The notes under the pieces are model-generated. The model was not told the origin of the DNA. It was given only the letters and a program-made list of their open reading frames with translations, and made no database searches. Below, piece after piece: positions 23,401 to 34,858 of a DNA stretch of 64,000 bases (the first letter of the stretch is position 1; every line of letters starts with the position of its first letter). The stretch comes from Sapria himalayana (lineage: Eukaryota > Streptophyta > Magnoliopsida > Malpighiales > Rafflesiaceae), in NCBI GenBank assembly GCA_029783825.1, contig JAREIK010000803.1, positions 1-64,000 of the forward strand, in the 5' to 3' direction. The translations under genes were made by a program, and so were the position numbers.

Positions 23401-24545
23401 AATCTTTTTTTATTTAATTTTTTTATACATATTATTTGTTTTATAATTTTATGCAATTTTATATATTAAGGAATGTCATAGTCTATGGATGATCAATCTT
23501 GAAAACACATTCACCTCATATAATAATAAAAATAAGATATTATAAATAAATAATTTCATAAAAATTGTAATATGGAAAAAAATTTATACTTATAAAGTTT
23601 AAAATAACTAATTTTATGATTATATATTTTAAAAAAATGATACAAAAAAATTTTTCTAAAATTTTTAATAATGAAATTTAATTATTTGTATTAAAAAACA
23701 TTTTTAATTAATTCTATAATTATAATAATTTTTAAAGATATTTTAAAAAATAAATGAACATATATTAAAATTTTTACTAATAAAAGGCTAAAATATTTCA
23801 TTGTATGATTAAATAAAAAATATTTACAAAAATATCTGAAGTAACGAATAAATTAGTAAATATTAATATTATTTTAAGTTATAAAAATAGTTTTTAATAT
23901 AGAAAACTTTTAAAAAAATAATCACTGAAAAAATTGAAAATTTTAAATTTAAAAAAATATCTAATTTTTCATTAAATTTAAAAGAAAATAAATTGATATT
24001 TAAAGTTAAATACATAGATGTTTGCCACTACTGAAATTTATAATAATTAAACACTTGAGTAATATTTTTCTATTAGCTTTTAATATTCCATCTTTATTAA
24101 AAAATAAATATAATTTTTTTTATAATCTTCTCACTTTAAGTAATTTTTAAAATTTTATAAATTATAAATTATATCAAATAATATTAAATTTTATGCCTTT
24201 AAAATTATTTCATATTATCTTCATAAAAATTAAATATGAATTCTTAAAAATTTATAACCATAAAATATATATATTTATATATTTTTAACATAAAGAGTAT
24301 TTATAACTCTTAGAAGAGTAGCTTGAAGACCAATCATTTTTTCATGGGTGCCTTGCTATATAAAATTTATAAATTTTGTAGTCATCAATTTTTTAAGTTA
24401 TTTATATATTTATTTTTAAATTAATTTGATAATTACAAATTTTAAGTTGTTTTTTTTTCATGTGTGCCTTGATGCATGCTCATGAACTTGTTGAAAATAA
24501 TTTATTAATTAAAAAAATGAGTCTTTTTGTTTTATATATATTTAT
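23400..24545 (-). repeat. AT-rich CACTA subterminal block, copy 2 (right arm of inverted pair)
   Basis: Reverse complement of the 21,690-22,831 block over roughly 1.1 kb, with the same landmarks in reverse order (for example AGACTATGACATTCC, CCTTTAAAATTATTTCAT, GAGTCTTTTTGTTTTATATA). It belongs to E, whereas copy 1 belongs to D, so the inverted pair was created by E inserting into a relative in opposite orientation. Confidence 0.8.
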
Positions 24546-24599
24546 TGTTTATTTAATCTTTTGATAAATAAAAATTAAAACATTTAAATATGTACATAT

Positions 24600-24818
24600 A
24601 TAAGTTTATATATATACATGTCTAATTGTGTGTGTGTGTGCGTGTGTGTGTATAATTATATCAATAAATATTTTTGATAATTTATATATAATATATATGT
24701 TTATAAACCTATATTATATATACACATATATTTGTGTGTGTGTATATATGTATACATTTATATATGTGTGTGTATTTATATATATACATATATAAGTTTA
24801 TATATATATACATGTATA

Positions 24819-24860
<42 letters not shown>
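24600..24860. repeat. (TG)n / (TA)n compound microsatellite
   Basis: Interleaved GT and TATATA runs. The longest is about 18 consecutive TG at 24,822-24,857, with a shorter GTGTGTGTGTGCGTGTGTGT near 24,630. Confidence 0.9.
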
Positions 24861-24861
<1 letters not shown>

Positions 24862-25323
24862 GATTATTAAAAAATGATTTTTGAATTCAAAAGGTATAAT
24901 TTTTGAAAAATTAGTTTTTTGTTATGTAATCTTTTTAAATAATGATTTCAACACTAATGCAAAATCAGCTTTTAATATTAGATTATAATGTGAAATATAT
25001 TTATTTTGGTAAATATTTTTAAATAGCACTGCTAAACATAATATTAAATATAAAATGATATTAATATATTTCAATTTCAAGAATTTTGGTTTGGGAGAGT
25101 ACTTCATGAATTTTGCTTATTTTTACTGGAAAACTAGAATGTAATTTTGAGATTTGCATTTGACGTCTTCAACTTCAGCTCAGCAGGAACTAGCTTAGAT
25201 CATGTACCCATGCCTAAATTAGGCATATTATGTAGATCATGATGCAATGAACACCATGTATGGAGCATCGATCGATACGTGTTGACTCAAAAATAACAAA
25301 ATTTTTATTGAAAACTAATTAAA

Positions 25324-25497
25324 TGGAAGATGTCGTTGTAGCATCGCTGAATAAGTCTCTCCTTGCCAAATGGAATCAAATTTTTCTTTGAACCAGACAA
25401 CATTTTCTAAGCTCTGTAAGTAGTAGAGACGGATTCTCTTGCCATTAATGAGAGCTCTACCACCCTCTTCGCGTCTGTTCGTGCTGCTCTTGAGGAG
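25324..25497 (+). pseudogene. Captured exon of an unrecognised plant gene, with 5' splice site
   Basis: Seen: an ATG at 25,324 opens 22 codons (M-E-D-V-V-V-A-S-L-N-K-S-L-L-A-K-W-N-Q-I-F-L) before a stop. In another frame, 25,430-25,497 reads TDSLAINESSTTLFASVRAA then L-E-E, ending exactly at GAGGAG|GTAAGT, a consensus plant donor site. The base composition is richer in GC than its surroundings. It looks like the first exon of a host gene carried by E and since frameshifted. I do not recognise the family and propose no function. Confidence 0.45.
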
Positions 25498-27199
25498 GTA
25501 AGTTTCATATATCAGTTAACATCTTTGTTTTGATATCTGTTGCTCTTGTTTGTTGGTTGCTTATAAGTACAAAAGCTAAGATGTTGAGAAATCAGCATTG
25601 TTGTTGTACAGCTCATTAAATTTTGATGTATGAATGAAACAACAATATTAGTCATCGAGGATTATATTTTCCATTTTCCGACAGCTCAGAAACAATAAAT
25701 TTATGTTTGTCATTTTCTATCAAATGAAAACTTAGATTTCTAACTAAAATCAAAATGTAATCTTACTAAATTGATTAAGTACGCATGAGCTTTGTAATAG
25801 AAACCACTCTAATTTTTGTCAAACAGCATATGCAAGGGACATTAACAAAACAATCATCATTTTTTCCATGACTTGTTTTTCTTCTTCCGTTGGAAAGGAA
25901 TAATCTTTGCTATGATTTTCCAATTCCATTTTATTTATATGTTGATGCATGTGTATACTTTTTATAATTTATTTGTTGATGCATATGTGTTGCTAGGTAT
26001 TTGTGATTCTTTATATACTACATGTCTATCCATGTTGATTTAATGATAAATAAAATGTTCCTTTTTGTTTTACTTCAAATTTAACTTGTATCATAGTTAT
26101 ATCTGAATCTGACCATACTATTTTAGTCACACTAGCAACCGCACTGTTGTTGCTTATCATTGCTGCCTCCATTGAAATAGGATTTTAAAGGCACTTAATT
26201 TTCCATTTCACCAAAACATTCATATGAATGTTTGTACTATCATCACCAAAGACTGATTTCATTCAAATTGGATATTTTTGTGATTGATTTCTCTAATTTT
26301 CTACATCTCTAGTGTGATTTTCATTAATTATTGTTGTGAAAGAGTTATTTTTGGAAGAAATTAGTCTTTTGGTGTGTTCTCTTGAATGATAAATTAGCTA
26401 AATTTTTTCAAGGTCCTTTTTTCTGTTACCTACAAATGATAAAATGAAAAAATTTATTAAAGTGAGTAATTCTTGATAGAAAGCTGATACTCATCTCCTT
26501 TCTTATCTTTTCATTTGCTTGACCTAAGCTTGCTAGTATGTTTTCTCTTGTCATAATCAGTAATCAGTTGCAAGATCCCATGGATTCTTGCCATACAGCT
26601 AATATGATGATGTATAATCAATGTCTTATTCTCTCTACTTATGAACTTTGAGACTGACATGTCAGAGTGAAACCAAAGCAACAAAATTTTAATCCATTTT
26701 GTTTCATGATTTTCAACTATTATGTCAACTGTGATGGTTAGGTTAACAATCAAGATATGACAATGTCAGGGTTTTTTGGGTTTATTTTCATTTTTTGGTA
26801 GGGCCATCCTTTTTTTCATTGGGAATGGAAATTAGGTATAATGATTATGATGTGGGCCTTGACAATGTTAAAAATTGGTATAAAATTTTTATTTATTAAC
26901 TTAATTATGGATGTAAGTTTCTGTTAGTTAAAAAAATGTGGCTCTTTATAATTAATATTTGGGCTTTGACATCAATGAAGAATAGTCATATGTGGCATAT
27001 AATATTGGGTTTCTTTTAAAATCATATTGCATTATCAAATAAAAAAAACACATTATAGGGAAAGCAACACATTATTTCATATGTCATAATCTTGTTGAAT
27101 AAAGTTATAAAAAATATAAATTAATGTTTAATCTCAAAATTTTTTATCTATTTAAATGCTTATTTTCTTTTAACATTTATAATTGTTCTTATAAAATTT
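25498..27199. other. Interior of CACTA E, intron-like, nothing recognised
   Basis: T-rich DNA following a consensus donor, with TTGTTTTG and branch-point-like segments typical of plant introns. It could be the captured intron downstream of the 25.3 kb exon. A minus-strand open frame at 26,753-26,511 has no known signature. Confidence 0.4.
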
Positions 27200-28720
27200 T
27201 TGATCAGACTATAATTTTAAAAGGCATTTCTCATGAGAATTGAGATAAGTGTAGGCACAAGTGAAGGTATACCTTGCTTATATTGATTTATTTCAAATCC
27301 AAATGATCTGATAGCTCTCTTGAAAAGAGTTGATTATATAAAAAATTTTTCTCCTCCCAACATAGAATCAATTGAGAATAAGAAGAGTTGATTATATAGG
27401 AATAAAAAGTTATATTAGAAAAAAAATAATATAACAACCTATTTAAAGTAAAGAGAGTCTCTTGAGAAGCTAGATAATTTTATAGTTGCTTTTTTTGATT
27501 TTGATCTTTTGATTATTTTTTGGAAGAAATTGAAATGGTGTTCTCCATAATACTCTAATTCATATGTATTATTATTCTTATGTTTTCTTTATTTCTTTAA
27601 TCTCTTTTATTATTCCTTCTATTAATACTATGATACTCAAATTTTTTTATGAAGTATTATATTATCTTAGATATTATTAAACTATGCTAGAAGAGAAAAA
27701 TATCAACATCAATTAGATCTAGGAATTAGTACATTGACACACATGATTGGTTGTTATTGGTTGTTTGTGATTTTTTTGTTGTAGTAATTTATTCAGATAA
27801 GAATGTAGATTATTTTAAGGTGAACTTATTGTGAGAGTTCATTTTAATATTTATTGAGAATTTTTAAGATATTTCTTTCAAATTGTCAAAATGGTATTAG
27901 TATTGAGCTGGCATCATCTAATAGATGATGGATACATGAGCTATACATGATTATATTTATTCATGGTAATAATAAAAAGGATATATATGTATATATATTG
28001 AGTAACTATCTAAATTTTGAATAGTACTTGTATAATATAGAAGATATTATATAACTTAAATAGTCATGGAGAGCTTGATATGTGAATTTTTAGTTGGTTG
28101 ATTTTATTAATTGTATGTGCATACTATTTTTGTTGTTAAAGAAGATGATATGTGAATCACACATCTCAATGAGTATTGTTAGTTGTAGTTTTATATGAAG
28201 GACCTTGAATAAATTAGATATTTTGATTAGATAAATGTATATACTTAATGAGAGATTATATTGTCATTGATAAGATATATAGTTGATATATGTACTTTGA
28301 GTTGGTCCTTTGACTTATATGTAATGGATATTTTGATTGACTAAATATTAGATTTATGTTTTATATCGATTTATTTAGCTAACTCTCACATATTAGAAAA
28401 TTATATGTAAGAGTAATTATCTGATTATTATAATATCAGATATAATTTTTATATTAAGCATAATTAATAATATTTAAGTTTTTATTATAGATTCAGATAG
28501 ATGTAGCTTATCATATACTGAAGGATGAGGATAATTTTTAGGCCCTAGATTTATTTTAGGGATCAATCCTTTACAAATTATTCAAGCATTCAGATTTAAG
28601 TGGGATTTATTAGATTTGAAAAATAATAATAATAATTTTTGAGATTTGATATAGATACATAATTAATCTAATGATAATGATCATAAGTGAGATATTTTAG
28701 ATTAATTATTTATTTGAAGA
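27200..28720 (+). other. Possible LTR-retrotransposon remnant with PBS-like site
   Basis: At 27,892 TGGTATTAGTATTGAGC follows ...ATTGTCAAAA, reminiscent of the initiator-methionine tRNA primer-binding site (TGGTATCAGAGC) just after a copia 5' LTR. The preceding 700 bp have an LTR-like mixture of TATA-like and T-rich segments. No coding motif follows. This is a weak call; chance resemblance in AT-rich DNA is possible. Confidence 0.25.
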
Positions 28721-28729
28721 GATGACATA

Positions 28730-29340
28730 TTATTTTGTTTTCTTTTTTTATTTTTTAAATAATACTTAGGTAATGATATATACTATTAATTTTGATGTTT
28801 CAAGCACAAATAAAGTATATAAAATGATTATTTTTTTAAAAAAAATAAGATTTAAGATTATATTATGTGTATAATTTATGTTTATATAAAAATTAACTCG
28901 TGAATAATTTTTGAAGGTATGAATAAATCTCAACAATTTTTTAAAATTTGATATCATGAGTATTTGTTCATCAATTTGTAGTGGATATTATATTTTGTTA
29001 TTTATTTTGATAAATAATTTTATTAAGAATTTCTCAGATGATTAATCTTAGATGTATGATGATAAATAATATTATTAAGAAATTTTCATGATAATGATAT
29101 ATAATATTTCTTTTGATATTTCACTAGCAAATATAATATATAGAAAATGAATTATATCTTTTCCAAAAAAAAAGATATAAAATGATATTATGTTATATTA
29201 TGTTTATATAATAAATTAACAAGTGAATATCTTCACGAAAGTCTTGAATAAATTTCAAATTAATTTTTTCTAAAATTGATATCATAAATATTTGTTCATC
29301 AATTTGAGAATGTTGCATTTTTTTGTGTTTATGTTTTTTT
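28730..29340. repeat. Tandem pair of AT-rich units of about 325 bp
   Basis: 28,765-28,965 and 29,085-29,305 align by eye: GGTAATGATATATACTATTA versus GATAATGATATATAATATTT, then TTTGATGTTTCA versus TTTGATATTTCA, then TGATATCATGAGTATTTGTT versus TGATATCATAAATATTTGTT and TCATCAATTTG. The divergence indicates an old duplication. What it belongs to is unknown. Confidence 0.65.
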
Positions 29341-31837
29341 ATACTTTATATGAGCTGTCAACATGTGAGTAGACACAATCCAAGTTGAGATTTTATATAC
29401 TAATTGTAAATATTTTATTATTTTTGAGTCATTTTTTTGCTAATTCTTATAATTTTGACTATAACATCTTATCCTCAAAGAGGATGTTGTCTAGTAAGTA
29501 TTGATCAAGAGACCATTTAAATACTAATATTGGTTTTCATAATAACTTTGAAGTTAAATTTGTTTATCAGAGAATAATATATTAAGATGATTGCTCACTT
29601 GAAAATTTTGTGTATTACATAGTCTCTTCAAACATCGTCTCTACAAAGTTATTGGGTAAATTTGTCGAGGTTTTTATATCTTTTTATATATCTTGTTAAA
29701 GCAAGAGTCTTATGTACTTGGGTGTGAATGTGATCTCCATATCTATCTTATCGTATCCTAATATTTGGAAGCATTTAAAATATGAAGGCTAGATAAGAAA
29801 ATAAATTGTACTAGTATATTATCTTGACAGTCTACCTCAAGAGATTAAGAGATCGTGCATAATAAATCTTGAATTTGAGACTTACTATTCTTAGAGTTTA
29901 GATAAATTTTTGTCATCGCATAAAGATATGATATCTTATTAGATAGAAAAGGTATATCTAATTTACATTTGAATAAGTCATGAAGTTGAAGACCAAATAG
30001 AGAACCTAAGTCATTCATATTTGAATTCCACAAGAATTTGAAAATAGATTTTAAAATATATCAATGATAATTGGTAGTTACTTATAAATTTCTGCAAACA
30101 TTAGAAATCTCTCATTTCTAAAGATTTTCTGATAATATGTAAAATAAGTGTTTTACAATCTTTAAGTCTATGTATATTCCATGCTAATTCATAAGATTTT
30201 TAAATCTGAAATAAGATTATTAATCCTACTTTATTTTAAAATCATCAATTATATCCCCCTTCAATATTAATCCCTCATTCAACATCTTTCAAATGATATC
30301 AATTCTCACCTGCTTTATCAACTACAAACTCTTCACAAGGAAGCATCTTCGCACAATTTGAATGCAAGAGTGGATCAATTGATACATGCGAAGCCATTTT
30401 TTTGGTTTTTATTGCATTCCTTCATAGTGTTTTGCAGCAAATGAACTCATTACATGCATCAACTTGTTGCTAAATTCAAATCGAGACTAAAAATGTAGAA
30501 GGACCAGAATGCTTTGGCAATATTTTTGCGCAAAATTTCATAAATTCAGAAGACCAATGGATCAAACTATGTTGTTCTTGGGACCAAGTAATGTGCACCA
30601 ACAAGTATGAACTATGAACATTTTTTTTTAAAGAATTTATTGTTTTTGAATTGCTACATTTTATCATTTAAAAAAACCTAATCAATTGGCCTATGTAATA
30701 CTTGTGTATCGTCAAGTTAATAAGAATCTTAATGCTTTTTAAGTTGATAAGCGGTTGTGGATCATTTGTTGTGTCTATCAATGTTCGGCATCATCTCATA
30801 GTTTGCTAGGTTTGAGTTTTTGAATTCTTCCAGTTACAGAGCACATTGACAGATATTCAAAGTCACTCAAAGGCCAATGTGCAGTTTAAGAAATCATTTC
30901 TTAAATGCGACATAGATTTTAGTCAAAATTTGTTTAGTGACATTTTTCTATTATATGATTGTTGCTTTATTTTCAAATTAATGATGTCTCGGAAAGAAAG
31001 ACATTAAATCTCATGAGTTGGCAATTGCAAATCCACTCTCTAAAACTCATTACAAATACCGGTCATAAGTGATGGAAGGTTATATTTTCAAATCTCTTGT
31101 GCATTTGCGAATCCACTCTTTATTATTAAAATGTTTGAATTGCTTTACACTTGCATTAAACATGTGGCAGGTTGATATTTTAACATAGTTATACATGTCC
31201 ATCCATGCATATTAGCTTGGTTAAGGATCATAGAAAGTAGAGAAAAAATGCACAAGGAATTGATGTGGGCTAGTATGATTTTATGATTGATTGTATTGTA
31301 TGATTGTATTTTTGCTTGATTATATAGAAATGTGTTTTAATAAGAGTGATGTGATATAATTATAACATAACAGACTTGATGAGATTTCTTACTTAGTGTG
31401 ATAGTGTTTTTCATCTCTCTAGCCCGATCATGCTGTTCATATCTTACAGGAGGCCCAAGCTACTGTTGTAGGATACTATTTTAAATATAACATTGAACAT
31501 TATTTGACATGTGATTATTTGATTGTAATTTGTGTAAGTATAATTATCCTAGTTATTTTGATCATAACATACTTGGATTATCTTTTTTTATTGAAATATT
31601 TTTTAATATTTAACTGTTGTGTATGTTGTTGATCTCTCCATTAATTTTTTTCTTTTTTCAGCTTTTAGCTAGTTAAATTCAAAGTGGATTGGAAGAACTC
31701 ATTTTGCTTGAATTTGATTGCTTATACTTCTTCACCATTACTATTGCAATATGCAGGCTGTTTTATATTCCCTCATAACTCATATTGCTTGTATGTGTCC
31801 CTATCCAAATTTTGTTGCGAATTTGTGTTTGTTGACA
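29341..31837. other. Interior of CACTA E, nothing recognised
   Basis: AT-rich DNA with scattered short open frames and no recognisable protein. The near-duplicate phrases GCAAATCCACTCTCTA and GCGAATCCACTCTTTA occur at about 31,030 and 31,106. TTACAG|GAGGCCCAAGC near 31,450 resembles a splice acceptor, but no exon could be assigned. Confidence 0.4.
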
Positions 31838-32335
31838 GGTGGTGGGAACGAATGTGAATCAAGACAATATGGTGGGAAGATGGGGTGAGTTAGATTCTTA
31901 TGAGATTGAAGGAGGAGAAACAATGGGTGATGTGCTCAAAATCTGATGAAATTTAGTTCTCCTGTGTAAGAACCTCGCTCTCCCCAAATAAGAGCAATTG
32001 TCGTAATATTCGTCTCCCACAAAAAAAATATTATTATTATGTTTTTTTTTCATTCCATGTCTTGTTCAACCATCAACATAGTGCTGAGAATGCTTGCAGC
32101 GAACAGGGAGCCAGGATGATAGCTATGGATAGTTTAGCAAAAATGACCAGCTGAATTACTCGGCCACCTCGCTCCCATTTATACAGGTCTATCTCTCTCT
32201 CTCTCTCTCAGTTCATTGCTTCTAAACCAGTATCGACCAACTAGGTTTTTGGCCACAGGATCATCAGGCTCAATCACCACAGAACTGATGAGATATCACT
32301 GGAGCTCTACACTAAATGATTAATGGTTCTTCACA
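31838..32335 (+). pseudogene. Captured fragment of mitochondrial ATP synthase gamma subunit gene (C-terminal exons)
   Basis: The gamma subunit is the rotating central stalk of F1 in mitochondrial ATP synthase. Seen: exon piece 31,838-31,970 reads GRWGELDSYEIEGGETMGDV and ends near GTAAGAACC. The next, about 32,055-32,186, reads ENACSEQGARMIAMDS and, after a one-base shift, E-L-L-G-H-L-A-P-I-Y. An intron with a TCTCTCTCTCTC tract (GT at 32,187, CAG ending 32,258) follows; then SITTEL is recognisable from 32,259 on. These are successive parts of the conserved C-terminal third of plant F1 gamma (the DSYEIEGGET and ITTELIEI regions). Internal stops and small deletions kill it. Introns are retained, so it was captured from genomic DNA, not mRNA. 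It lies inside CACTA E. Confidence 0.85.
32187..32258 (+). other. Retained intron of the ATP synthase gamma fragment
   Basis: It begins GTCTATCTCTCTC and ends TTGGCCACAG. It separates the readings ...APIYT and ...SITTEL of the gamma-subunit fragment. At 72 bp it is near the lower end for plant introns. Confidence 0.65.
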
Positions 32336-32608
32336 AACAAATGGGTTTTTTATCAGTGTCTCCTTGATCAAAATTATATCAAAATAATATCAAAAAAAAT
32401 AATTCTGCTTTAGAGCACGCATTGTGGGACCGAAGTGGAATCGAGAATCAAGCGGGTGAGTTCAAGCAAGCTTCTGCGTGCTTCACCTTCATCAATGAAT
32501 TATATTCTCTACAAAATTGAATGTAAATAGCACATGCATTAATTTACATTTGTTTATAAAGGCACAAAAACTCACACAATGGAGGAAGTTGGCTTGCCAG
32601 AGTAGTAG

Positions 32609-32797
32609 CAACAAAACCTCCAACAAGTTGCTACCACGGAGAAGCTCAACCAGGCGATACTGCAACAACTCAACTTGGAGGGAGGAAGTCCAGAACCATC
32701 TGCTCTTTACAAAGCAATCAGTCGCATTCTAGAAGAATTCGATGCTTACGACCCGGGCAAAAACAATTTTTTTCTCAACCTAATAGTCCCTCTTTAA
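32609..32797 (+). pseudogene. Orphan coding remnant, unrecognised (62 codons, no start)
   Basis: An open frame follows two tandem TAG stops and ends at TAA 32,795-32,797. Its reading has normal protein composition in AT-rich surroundings: LNQAILQQLNLEGGSPEPSA, then L-Y-K-A-I-S-R-I-L-E-E-F-D-A-Y-D-P-G-K. The EFDAYDPG end and the amphipathic helix before it look like part of a real exon. I do not recognise the family. It lies 0.3 kb downstream of the ATP synthase gamma piece but is not part of that protein, so E probably picked up a second gene. Confidence 0.4.
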
Positions 32798-33593
32798 TGC
32801 ATATTAATTTGCACAAACACCATCTCCAAGAAAGAAAATACTTGATGAATGGAGTGATTGTGTATGTTTAAAGATGCAATTGAACTACATATTGCAACCA
32901 TGAATAACCAAATTTTGAAGAAAAAATGTTTTCAAATTGACTATTACTAATTGTAGTAATGTTTTTGGACTAAAGACAATAGATATAACTCTAAGATGAG
33001 TCCATTTAGTTGTTTGTTCTATTTGTGCACAAAGCTGGCTCAGCCCAGATGTCTAGTTCCACATGGAAATGGCTTTTGCACAAATAGGATTATCCAGATC
33101 AAAAAATTGTTCAAAGGCCATAGTGGATAGCTGGAGGTTCTGTTCTTCCACATATTAAATAACTTGAGAAGTGTATGTATATGTTCACTGATTCATCTTA
33201 AGCTTCAGTATTACCTGTTGTTTTCTTGTATGGAAAAAACTTTTGAGAGCAATTGATGTGTACCTTGCTGATGTGAAACAAGATTGGTTGTTTGATTGTA
33301 AAAATGCATCAATTGCTAGTTTCAACTTGAAAACTAAATCAGAGCAACGGCTCTTCTCAGATCAAGTTGGTGTTCCTCGATTACAATAAGCTCTCTTAGC
33401 AATGAACTAAAATTGTGCATGTCAGTCCTTCCTTTTTTGTATGACTTACGGGGAAAATGTTATTATTATGTTAGTTTATATTGCATGTACTTTCTTTAAT
33501 CAAAATCGGGTTAATCATTCATTGGAGCATGACAACTAAAAAATTGGCTTCAGAGCCATCTGAATATTTTTCCGATTACCGGAAAAATATTTT
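32798..33593. other. Interior of CACTA E, nothing recognised
   Basis: About 0.8 kb of mixed composition with no clear exon. The sequence up to 33,420 is less AT-rich than the flanks and may be further captured host DNA. Confidence 0.4.
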
Positions 33594-34440
33594 GGCAGTG
33601 GTAGTAGCGGCATCTGTAGCATGCAGCGATAGCACCGGTAGCGGGGGCAGCGGGGGTAGCGGTGGCAGTGGTGGTAGTAGCTGTGGTAGTAGCTACGGCA
33701 TCGGCGGCAGCGGCGGTAGCAGAAGAAGTGGCGGTAGTGGTGGCAACTACGGCTGCAGTAGTGGCATTGGTAGTGGCAGGAGTGGCAGTGGTAGCGGGAG
33801 CAGTAGCAACAGTAACAAATATGTTATATACATAGGAATAAGTTAGTATATATGTACATATAATACGCAGTATTTTTGTACAATATACTGATTATATTTT
33901 GCACTTAGTATATGTACACATAATAATGTAGTTTGTCATGTACATATACTATATTACTATATGTACGAGGTGAAATGCTAGTATATATTTATATGTATAC
34001 GACAGGATTATATATTTATCAAAACATAAATTTTATTTATTTAATTTGACTTAGTGATTTAAATTTCTTACAGATATGATACCAATATTTTTCCTCATAC
34101 AAAGCTTGTATAAGTGATGAGATTTTTCACTAGATATTATGTGACATAACTCAGACAGCTTTGTCGTAGTAGAAAAATGATGATAAAGGAGTAGAGGGAG
34201 AGAAAGCAACATCAATGAATGAATGTATTATACTTTATGTACACATTAGTAGTATATATTAATAATAAGATGTAATAAAATTTTGTTATTTTTTTATTTC
34301 AATTATGTAAATATTGAATTAGCATAAATTATTAAATGAATTTATTTTTTATTTATTATAAATTATTATTAGTTTCATTTTGTATTCAATTTTATATAAA
34401 AATATTAAATTATTAAATTAAAAAATTTTAAAATAAATTA
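33594..34440 (-). repeat. Inverted copy of the 17-18 kb unit: GC-rich triplet tract plus AT-rich block
   Basis: 33,594-33,820 is a GGT/GGC/AGC triplet tract, the reverse-complement type of 17,820-18,312. 33,821-34,440 is the reverse complement of unit 17,146-17,820, with shared landmarks ATACAAGCTTTGTAT, TTACATCTTATTA, GTTGCTTTCTCTCCCTC and ATTTCTTACAGATATG. It sits immediately inside E's right subterminal region. The Gly/Ser-rich open frame over it (33,481-33,846) is a triplet artefact. Confidence 0.8.
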
Positions 34441-34858
34441 AATTCTGAACATAGTTTTTGAAATTAAAATAGCTAGGGAAAACCTCTTGCTAAAATTAGC
34501 AAGGGAAATCATATTTAGTAATGGATTTTTTATGTCAAAAATTTATTAGATAGGGACTATTTCCGTCACTAAAATTTAGCGACAACACTTTAGCTTCGGA
34601 ATCTTCCGTCATTATTTTCGTTTAGCAATAGAAAATCTCATTTAACTTGCTAATTTAGCTAGAGAATTTATCTTTTTTAGCAATGGATACTCCGTCGCTT
34701 AATTTTTAGCTAGGGAAAATTTCCCTCACTAATTTTAGCGACGAGCACTTTAGATAGTGACCGATCCATCAGTAATCAGTCACTATATTCCGTTAGCAAT
34801 GGAAAATGCTTATTTAGCTAGGGAATTATCCCTAGCTATATGAGATTTTTCTGTAGTG
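34440..34858 (+). repeat. Right subterminal repeats and terminus of CACTA E
   Basis: Repeats built on TTAGCTAGGGAAAA, TTAGCGACGAGCACTTTAG, TTAGCAATGGA and CCGTCACT in both orientations. The terminus ends at TGTAGTG (34,858). Its detailed sequence differs from the left end, as usual for CACTA elements, whose two ends carry different repeat arrangements. Confidence 0.8.

Larger units (their letters stand above)
22832..34858 (+). mobile_element. CACTA (En/Spm) DNA transposon E, non-autonomous, 12.0 kb
   Basis: Seen: the left end begins CACTATAAGAAAATGTATAT at 22,832 and the right end finishes ATTTTTCTGTAGTG at 34,858 (reverse complement CACTACAGAAAAAT). Both ends are flanked by TAA (22,829-22,831 and 34,859-34,861), the 3-bp duplication expected of CACTA elements. 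Inside each end are many short subterminal repeats built on TAGCGACG, TTAGCTAGGG and GCTAATAAAAT. Known of the family: TnpA-like protein binds such repeats and TnpD-like transposase cuts. No transposase reading is visible, so E depends on another copy. The interior holds captured gene pieces (25.3, 31.9-32.3 and 32.6 kb). Confidence 0.85.

Noticed and set aside
27880..27910. A clear copia primer-binding site
   Set aside because: Only TGGTATTA plus a displaced GAGC match; no LTR pair or gag follows, so it is kept only as a weak remnant.
33481..33846. Gly/Ser-rich open frame resembling a glycine-rich protein
   Set aside because: Same triplet tract in inverse orientation; it lies in a transposon end that is shared with 17-18 kb.
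22832..34858. E as a Helitron (gene fragments captured with introns)
   Set aside because: The ends are CACTA type with a TAA duplication; no CTRR-hairpin end or rolling-circle protein is visible.
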